From: Datisca glomerata
Lineage: Eukaryota; Streptophyta; Magnoliopsida; Cucurbitales; Datiscaceae
NCBI GenBank assembly: GCA_003255025.1
Contig: QANY01012000.1
Coordinates: forward strand, 806,001 to 870,000
Direction: 5' to 3'
DNA: 64,000 bases
Made by a program: the position numbers and the translations under genes. Shown here piece by piece: positions 57,682 through 64,000 of this stretch. Numbering within the stretch: position 1 is the stretch's first letter; each line of letters starts with the position of its first letter. The notes beneath the pieces are model-generated. The model was given only the letters and a program-made list of their open reading frames with translations, was not told where the DNA came from and did not search any database.

Positions 57682-58427
57682 TCATATTCAGCTAGGATTG
57701 TTAACCAAGACAATCATTTAGAGTTTGAAATTAAACTTGAAAAAATCTTAATTAATCATAAAAATTCTTTAATCACTACTTATTCTTTTAAAATTTAAAA
57801 GGAAGAAAAACCTAATAAAGAAGTAGTTGAACAACTTAGTTACACAAATCAAAATCCAACTACAATAAGTAAGAAATCAGATAAAATTGAGAATAAGGTT
57901 GATGATCTTCATAAACCTGAATCTAGTGAAACTTTGGAATAAAAACCTTTAATAAATCTTTTAGACAAAACCACTCTAAATATTGTTCTCCTTAATAAAC
58001 AGATTGATGAAATACTTTAGGAATTAAAAGTAATCAATCAAGATAATAATTCAGATTCAGAAAGCTATATGTCAGAGTCCACTTATGAGTCGTCTACAAT
58101 AAGTGAATCTTCAAACATTAATAATATTGGAGAATCACTTAGAAATTTAGATATTAATAAATTAAAAAAAAATGGGCTAAAAAGCCCATTCCTCCTGATG
58201 TTCAAATTTCTAAAAATTCTTTAGGTAATCAATTTTTTGTGTCTGCAGAGAAATTATGCGAATGGAATATTGAATGACTTTCTGAGCAGGAAGTTCTCAA
58301 CAAATTGCAGCATATGATGATGGTAGCTAACAACTACATCACCGCACAGTTTGCCTCTCAATGATGTAAACAATCTTTTAGTCACAGGATTCACATGAGT
58401 ACTTCATTTCTGGTGGGAAAGATATCT
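57682..58427 (+). pseudogene. Coat-region remnant, copy C
   Basis: Continuation with stops. Contains another repeat (TYESSTISESSNINNIGE) and the start of the coat core (near 58190-58420), cut off at the duplication junction inside the HSWWE-like part (TSFLVGKIS frame). Confidence 0.65.
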
Positions 58428-58745
58428 GAATAATTTCTTTTACATAATCTCACTCTCCGCCCAAGTGGCTAGTTATCCTTACAATTCAATATATCTCTGT
58501 ATTATTTGTTTACCTAATATGTGAATCTATTTTATCAGAGCCCGACGTATCAGCTTCTATTTGGTTAGCTTCAGATACCTCAGTAAGACCACTTAGAGAC
58601 GTAAATCCTAAGGGTAGGGTGGTTGTAGGGGTAGGTTGGAAAAGAGCGACCCTAAGAGGAGGTTGTAGAAGTCACCACCCCAGATTAGTAATCAAAATAC
58701 AATATGAAATTTTTAATCATAAGAAAAATTTAGTTATTTTGAGCA

Positions 58746-59255
58746 ATGAGTAGATTATCTAGAAGTAGTTATTCTAACAGCATTGGGTCTACAATGTCTT
58801 CAATATACGGCATAATAAATGAAGAACATTTTAAATTAGCAGATGATCAAGTAAATCATAAATATTTTGAATACCTTCCAGAAAATCAAGAAGATCATTC
58901 CGAATGCTTTCCAGATGATCAAGTAGATCATAAGGTATGGAATATACCCAAATTTTCTAATAAAAATATAAACTTTAAATCCACTTCTATATCATCCCTT
59001 AATAATGATCAAGATATTAGGATTCGAATAGAGCAAAAATTAAAAAATTTAAACATTAAAAGTCTAGAACCTAAAGGAATAAGTTCCCAAGAAAGTCAGA
59101 CAAACCTTAATAACAAACAATCTAATAAAATTAATTATCAATCTCTTAATACTCAAATTAGGGAGTATAGCCAATCTAGTACCTCTAGGAGTTCCTTTCC
59201 TGAACCATCTATTAATAATCAAAATTTTAGGACTAAAAAATTAGAACAAGAATGA
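58746..59255 (+). CDS. Pararetrovirus ORF2, tandem duplicate
   Basis: Same 169-codon frame as 56984-57493 with a single residue difference (Ser for Tyr in NYQYLNTQ). Presence of an intact duplicate reflects the recent segment duplication, not selection. Confidence 0.6.
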   Translation: MSRLSRSSYSNSIGSTMSSIYGIINEEHFKLADDQVNHKYFEYLPENQEDHSECFPDDQVDHKVWNIPKFSNKNINFKSTSISSLNNDQDIRIRIEQKLKNLNIKSLEPKGISSQESQTNLNNKQSNKINYQSLNTQIREYSQSSTSRSSFPEPSINNQNFRTKKLEQE

Positions 59256-60158
59256 AGAAATTCAAAAAAATTAAGCCTAGAGATTTAGAAATTAAATCAT
59301 CTGTTAAGGTTATTGACCAAGACATTAGCTCTGAATTAGATAACCATAGGTTAGAATCTTCCTATGAATCTTCCACAATCAATGAACCTCCAAATATTAA
59401 TAAAATTGAAGAAATATTAAAGAAATTAGAAACTAATGAATAATCATATTCAGCTAGGATTGTTAACCAAGACAATCTTAATTAATCATAAAAATTCTTT
59501 AATCACTACTTATCCTTTTAAAATTTAAAAGGAAGAAAAACATAATAAAGAAGTAGTTGAACAACTTAGTTACACAAATCAAAATCCAACTACAATAAGT
59601 AAGCAATCAGATAAAATTGAGAATAAGGTTGATGATCTTCATAAACCTGAATCTAGTGAAACTTTGGAATAAAAATATTTAATTAATCTTTTAGACAAAA
59701 CCACTCTAAATATTGTTCTCCTTAATAAACAGATTGATGAAATACTTTAGGAATTAAAAGTAATCAATCAAGATAATAATTCAGATTCAGAAAGCTATAT
59801 GTCAGAGTCCACCTATGAGTCGTCTACAATAAGTGAATCTTCAAACATTAATAATATTGGAGAATCACTTAGAAATTTAGATATTAATAAATTAAAAATA
59901 AAATGGGCTAAAAAGCCCATTCCTCCTGATGTTCAAATTTTTAAAAATTCTTTAGGTAATCAATTTTTTGTGTCTGCAGAGAAATTATGCGAATGGAATA
60001 TTGAATGACTTTCTGAGCAGGAAGTTCTCAACAAATTGCAGCATATGATGATGGTATCTAACAACTACATCACCACACAGTTTGCCTCTCAATGATGTAA
60101 ACAATCTTTTAGTCACAGGATTCACATGAGTACTTCATTTCTGGTGGGAAAGATATCT
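59252..60158 (+). pseudogene. Coat-region remnant, tandem duplicate
   Basis: Open pieces 59252-59443 (identical to 57490-57681) and 59799-60008 (KWAKKPIPPDVQIFKNSLGN), the latter longer than in the first copy because of a one-base difference near 59897. Ends at the same junction as the first unit. Confidence 0.65.
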
Positions 60159-60295
60159 GAATAATTTCTTTTACATAATCTCACTCTCCGCCCAAGTGGC
60201 TAGTTATCCTTACAATTCAATATATCTCTGTATTATTTGTTTACCTAATATGTGAATCTATTTTATCAGAGCCCGACGTATCAGCTTCTATTTGN
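60159..60295 (+). other. Third start of the duplicated unit and N
   Basis: 60159-60294 repeats the first 136 bases of the unit and stops at N (60295), which may be a scaffold join. Sequence then resumes with AATGACTTTCTGAGCAGG, already present at 60004. Confidence 0.85.
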
Positions 60296-61170
60296 AATGA
60301 CTTTCTGAGCAGGAAGTTCTCAACAAATTGCAGCATATGATGATGGTAGCTAACAACTACATCACCACACAGTTTGCCTCTCAATGATGTAAACAATCTT
60401 TTAGTCACAGGATTCACATGAGTACTTCATTTCTGGTGGGAAAGATATCTCATAAAAGAATCCAAAACACCATCCTTTCAGCAGTGAAAATCGATGCTGA
60501 AAGAACCCCAATTATTGAAAAAGATCAAGAAACAATGTCTGATACTATTAATACACTTCTCTACACAATAATTAAACACTTCATCGAAACACCAAGTTAT
60601 ATTACTTTGTGTATCCATGATCAAATCAGTAATCTTAGGTGTCCAACACTAAGTGATTTCTACTGGTATAAAAATATATTTTTATCTAGAGTAATGACAA
60701 GGGATGATAGTAATCAACCCCTTTGAAAAGATAAATTCATTAATAAATTACCTAATCTGTTCACACACAAAATTAGAACAGTCCTTAATAATAACCTAGG
60801 CAATATAGACTATAATAGTCTCATGTGCAGTACAATAATACATAAGAAAGGTCTAGAAATGTGTATTGACATAAAAATCAATAAACAAATTAAAAAAGAA
60901 ACTGCAAAATATGAGTTAAACAATTTCTGTTAGCAATATGGTTTACCAATTACTGCACATTCCCAGAAAATTAGAAAAAATTCCCATTTAAGTCCTAGAA
61001 GGAATCATAAGCCTCATAGGAGACAATACTATAAAAATAAGCATAAAAGTTTCAACCAATACTTCTATAAAAATATAGATTTTGACAAACGTTTCTCTAA
61101 GAATAAAAATTATTCTAGAAGAAATTTCAATAAAAAATTTATTAATCAATTAAAAATCTCTGATGAAGAT
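60296..61170 (+). pseudogene. Coat-like protein, copy D (knuckle deleted)
   Basis: Open at 60418-60726 (102 codons: LRCPTLSDFYWYKNIFLSRV). After a stop, KFINKLPNLFTHKIRTVL, MCIDIK and a strongly basic stretch near 61010-61130 are readable. At 61141 the sequence jumps from the basic stretch to LKISDEDKQ, so the CCHC knuckle present in A has been removed by a deletion of about 75-80 bases. Confidence 0.75.
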
Positions 61171-61351
61171 AAACAATCTCTGGTCAGAATAGTATGAGAG
61201 TGATAGTGATGATTTAGGATAATTTGAATACCCTGAATTCTTAGAATCTAACTTTTCGAGTTCTGACAGTGATTCTCCTAACATCTCTATAGGGTGTAGG
61301 GCTAGTTGTTGTCAAAAAATAAATGTTTTAAATGAAGAACAAGAAAATCTC

Positions 61352-61651
61352 TTGTTAGATCTAATAATCAAAATTGAAAATCAGGAATTAAGACAGGAAT
61401 ATCTGGAAAGACTTAGAAAAATAATTCTAAAAAAAGAAAATACTAAGTCTAATAATAACAATACTACAAGGCTTTCGCAAACACTTAAAAAATTCAGTAA
61501 GATTAAAGAAAAGGAAAAAGAAGTGACCTTACAGGAACTTCAGAAAGAAATTAAAAATATTAAAACAGAAATAAAAGAAGAATTAAACTTTTTGAAAATA
61601 GAGAGTTTAATTAAGAATCAGGAATCTAATGAACTAGGAGAACCTAGTTGA
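61352..61651 (+). CDS. Coiled-coil linker, copy D (open 99 codons)
   Basis: IKIENQELRQEYLERLRKII and KEVTLQELQKEIKNIKTEIK give a clear heptad pattern, homologous to 48890-49170 in A. It ends in a TGA (61649-61651) where A reads through. Part of the polyprotein, not an independent gene. Confidence 0.65.
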   Translation: MLDLIIKIENQELRQEYLERLRKIILKKENTKSNNNNTTRLSQTLKKFSKIKEKEKEVTLQELQKEIKNIKTEIKEELNFLKIESLIKNQESNELGEPS

Positions 61652-61759
61652 TTCCCAATTTCTGATAATAAGGTTGAAGAACATATTATCAACAATCAAT
61701 ATGATGCTAACTTCATCCAAATAATTTATCACATCAAAATCAAGAAATGACATATAATA

Positions 61760-62278
61760 TTCAGAATAATTATTCAAGATTTTAATTTTACGACAATGGC
61801 CCTTGTTGATTCAGGAGCAGATTTGAATTGTATGTAGAAAAGACTAATTCCAACCAAGTACTTCAAGAAGATAAAAGAATATTTGTCTTATACTAATAGT
61901 ACTCGTATGCATATCAATTATGAAATACTGAAAGTTCATATTTGCTAAAACAATGTATGTTTTAAAACATCGCTTATCTTAGTAAAAAATATGATTTACA
62001 AAATTGTTTTAGGTTTACCATTCATTTCTCTGTTGTATCCTTTTACCACAGAGTATGATGGGATAATTAATTATCCCTTGGATGAACCTGTAAAATTCAA
62101 TTTTCTTTGTTTCTTTCATAATGAGAAATTGAAGACTTTGAAACAAAATTCTCTTTTCAAGTCCATAAACTCAATTTCTTGTAAGAGAAAACAATTATAT
62201 TTTCTGCAAGACAAAATTGAAGAACACGCTTTTCAAATAAAGTTAAAATTATTGAACGAGGAGTTCCTTGTTTACTAA
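61760..62278 (+). pseudogene. Aspartic protease, copy D
   Basis: LVDSGADLNCM carries an intact D-S-G (61808-61816), but the next codon is a stop (TAG at 61834). After this the C-terminal part is open (61991-62278) with YKIVLGLPFISLLYPF and a Lys-rich linker. Best preserved active site of the three copies. Confidence 0.8.
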
Positions 62279-62289
62279 TTAATTTTAAT

Positions 62290-62932
62290 CCCCTTAAAGA
62301 TATTTTGGAATGGATAAAATATTCAATATCAAACAGAAGAGATTTAATCAAGAGACTTAAAATGCTGATGTATCCTCTAAGATTAGCATAAAATATAAAT
62401 GTTGGCAAATCCAGATAAATAATACTGAGAAATATAAGATTATATATGATCATTATAAATGGAAAATAATGTCATTTGATCTTAGATTTCCTCCAAGTAA
62501 GTTTCAGAATATAATGATTAAACTCTTAATCAATTTTTGATTTTCCAATTGATTGCATTAATAATATTCTTATTAGACAATACTGGTTGCATCATTGATT
62601 GTTTTCATTAACCATATGTTAAAAAATACTAGAAATATTTTAAATTATTTGTCAAGATAATAAAACAAAATAATTTAATTATCTCTACAAAATTTAAGAA
62701 TAGATTTCTACAATTTGAAATTTATTATTTCATTATTAAAATAATTGATCAAATCATACAATTTGTTTTGATTAATAAATATACAAAATATGTTTTGAAA
62801 TTAATTCCAAACAAAGTTTTGCCAGGTAGTAACCCATTCTTAGCTATTCTGAATTCAATATTTAATTTATCTAATATATTAATGATTAAATGTTTGACTC
62901 CCTTACTTGTAATATTTTGTAGGGATTCATTC
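62290..62932 (+). pseudogene. RT and RNase H remnants, copy D
   Basis: Recognisable by alignment with A and B: a palm region near 62440-62520, a VFIN at the place of the YIDD motif (about 62597), and RNase H near 62770-62830 (YTKYVLKL). Large deletions and stops. Ends at a TTTTGTAG (AG at 62921-62922) before the AlkB frame. Confidence 0.65.
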
Positions 62933-62935
62933 TAA

Positions 62936-63283
62936 GATTTTTCAATTGAGAAATTTGACCTCCTAGAATATGGAAAGATAGAGCCTAGAGTACTTAATCA
63001 AAATTCTTTCAAAATCAAGAAGCTTATTGGCACAGCAGCCGCCTTTTGTTCAAAATCCCCATTCATTGATTATGGTCATAATGGATTTAAATATTCAAGA
63101 AATGGATGGATTAATGAATTGGATAAAAGTTTAGAAGATGTTGGGTTGAAGCATGACTTCAATGCAGCATTAATTCAATGGTACGAAAAATGTGAAAATA
63201 TAGGTTTTCACAAGGATAATGAAATCTGTTATGATGACAGCAAAAATTTTAACTGTGAACTTATTAGGACAAGCAATTTTTAA
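62936..63283 (+). pseudogene. AlkB-like domain, upstream frame with HxD, copy D
   Basis: 115 open codons. The last third reads NGWINELDKSLEDVGLKHDF, LIQWYEKCENIGFHKDNEIC. IGFHKDNE is the iron-binding H-x-D (His 63209-63211, Asp 63215-63217) in the context Y-E-x-G/N-IGFH-x-D typical of AlkB domains in plant RNA viruses. AlkB proteins are Fe(II)/2-oxoglutarate dioxygenases that remove alkyl groups from nucleic acid bases. The second half of the fold is in the next frame (63219-63629), so one indel near 63235-63250 breaks the domain. It could instead be a host ALKBH capture, but the motif style is viral. Confidence 0.75.
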
Positions 63284-63629
63284 AATTAAATTTTCAGACA
63301 AAATAATAAAAGAATTTATGATGCTGGAAGGAACTTTCTTCGTCATGTCTGATGGATTTCAAAAAGGTCATAGGCATGCTGTAGAATCCTTAACCAGAAG
63401 AATCAACATCACTTTTAGAAAACATGTGAAAATGATGAGTGGTTCAATAATAGAAGAGACTTTGACTCAACAATTGGCCCTTAAGGCCCAAATCAATTAT
63501 AAGTCTTCTACTGCAGATCAAGCTCAATCAACAATGCTTGGGTCCATCAGATCCAATCACCAATCAACCATAATAAACCAATTTGATCCATTCTCAATAT
63601 CATTTGATACCCAATCACTTTCAAAATAA
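63219..63629 (+). pseudogene. AlkB-like domain, downstream frame with distal His and Arg motif, copy D
   Basis: 136 open codons. ILTVNLLGQAIFKI is the strand after HxD, then LEGTFFVMSDGFQKGHRHAV with the distal iron ligand (His51 or His53, 63369-63377), then RINITFR (residues 61-67), which fits the R-x-N-x-T-x-R motif of AlkB that holds 2-oxoglutarate and substrate. The ATG at 63219 is internal to the domain and probably not a true start. After residue 80 the frame runs into a Gln/Ser-rich linker shared with copies A and B (NQFDPF). Confidence 0.78.
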
Positions 63630-64000
63630 AATAAACCATCATTTAATTTTCAAAAAATGGCCAGCAAAAATCTCTTTCATATTAAGCCTCAATTCGTTCA
63701 TTTGAAAGATCCTGCTCAAATTGCCAAAGCCTATTTCATCCCCAAATTTCATTATGTTCCTGGACATAATAACAAAAATCTTAGTTTCTACAGAGACATT
63801 CTCCTAGGAACAGAATCCATAAAAATTAGTCCAATCAGAAATTCTGAAGAAAGAATCATTTACCATTCTTTCTCTATCCTCAGGATCATAACTATGGAGG
63901 AATAAAAAATCCATCCTTCAAGTTTCAAAGTACTTTTGAATAAAAAAAATAACACAATTATTTTGACTATATTGATGCATGTCACAAGATTTTCTTGCAT
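63630..64000 (+). pseudogene. 3' region of the polyprotein, copy D, cut by the window end
   Basis: Open at 63657-63905 (82 codons, HIKPQFVHLKDPAQIAKAYF, then NKNLSFYRDILLG). Homologous to about 51110-51340 in A and 53500-53680 in B. A stop at 63903 is followed by further similarity to copy A. The WWDK part would lie beyond the window. Confidence 0.7.

Larger units (their letters stand above)
56666..60158 (+). repeat. Tandem duplication within copy C (1762 and 1731 bp)
   Basis: 56666-58427 and 58428-60158 are almost identical units. The second lacks 32 bases (57717-57748 in the first) and has a few substitutions and a one-base gain near 59897. Each unit ends at GAAAGATATCT and restarts at GAATAATTTC. 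A third start (60159-60294) runs up to an N at 60295. Confidence 0.95.
45300..64000. mobile_element. Cluster of endogenous pararetrovirus copies (Caulimoviridae-like)
   Basis: Four partial copies: A (+, 45300-52610), B (-, 52618-56290), C with its tandem duplicate (+, 56300-60158) and D (+, 60296 to the end of the window). Assignment rests on Met-tRNA primer sites without LTRs, a coat-like region with CCHC, an aspartic protease, an RT, RNase H, and a TATA promoter downstream of the last ORF, as in circular caulimovirid genomes. No integrase was seen. All copies are defective. The genus was not determined. Confidence 0.85.

Noticed and set aside
45300..64000. An intact, activatable pararetrovirus
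   Set aside because: Every copy is interrupted by stops, frameshifts, deletions and active-site changes, and no copy contains a complete polymerase frame.

Overview
The window is nuclear DNA of a flowering plant, most likely a eudicot. It is AT-rich and has one intact spliced host gene with GT-AG introns. Almost everything else is nested retroelement and virus-derived sequence typical of plant intergenic space. No bacterial-style operons, tRNA, rRNA or CRISPR were seen. The species cannot be named from the sequence alone. Layout: 615-9883 is a nearly complete but dead Ty1/copia element of Sirevirus type on the minus strand, with both LTRs, primer site, polypurine tract and a 5-bp target duplication. 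Its protease region is split by a 1.79-kb solo LTR (5144-6932) flanked by a perfect ATCCA duplication. From 9884 to 20560 the DNA is AT-rich with small repeats: a MULE zinc-knuckle remnant, a GA microsatellite, a dispersed palindromic family, a tandem duplication and a large foldback element. The only apparently functional gene, 20722-22750 (+), is a five-exon receptor-like cytoplasmic kinase of subfamily VII, closest in my recognition to RIPK/PBL14. From 22751 to 30930 there is more intergenic DNA, with old LTR pieces, an 859-bp hAT-like element with an 8-bp duplication, and two copies of the palindromic family meeting head to head. 
30935-38919 is a decayed Ty3/gypsy element resembling Tat/TR-GAG types. 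It has gag and protease on the plus strand, no RT or integrase, two related ~87-bp tandem arrays, an antisense coiled-coil ORF and a captured hAT transposase fragment. 38920-45240 is a second Ty1/copia element on the minus strand with only one LTR. 45300-64000 is a rearranged cluster of endogenous pararetrovirus (Caulimoviridae-like) copies: A (+, 45300-52610), B (-, 52618-56290), C (+, 56300-58427) with a tandem duplicate (58428-60158), and D (+, 60296 to the window end). The domain order, read across copies, is short ORF1, ORF2, coat-like region with CCHC knuckle, coiled coil, aspartic protease, RT, RNase H and a 3' region. Every copy is broken by stops, frameshifts, deletions or active-site changes. 
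The most interesting signal is an AlkB-like Fe(II)/2-oxoglutarate dioxygenase domain between RNase H and the 3' region in copies A and D. It has an HxD motif, a distal His and an RxNxTxR motif, and is best preserved in D at 62936-63450. AlkB domains are known from several plant RNA virus families, but I know of none as a standard caulimovirid domain. Copy B has the flanking domains but lacks it. Also notable are the tail-to-tail join of A and B exactly at their promoters, and a near-identical tandem duplication ending at a single N that may be partly an assembly artefact.
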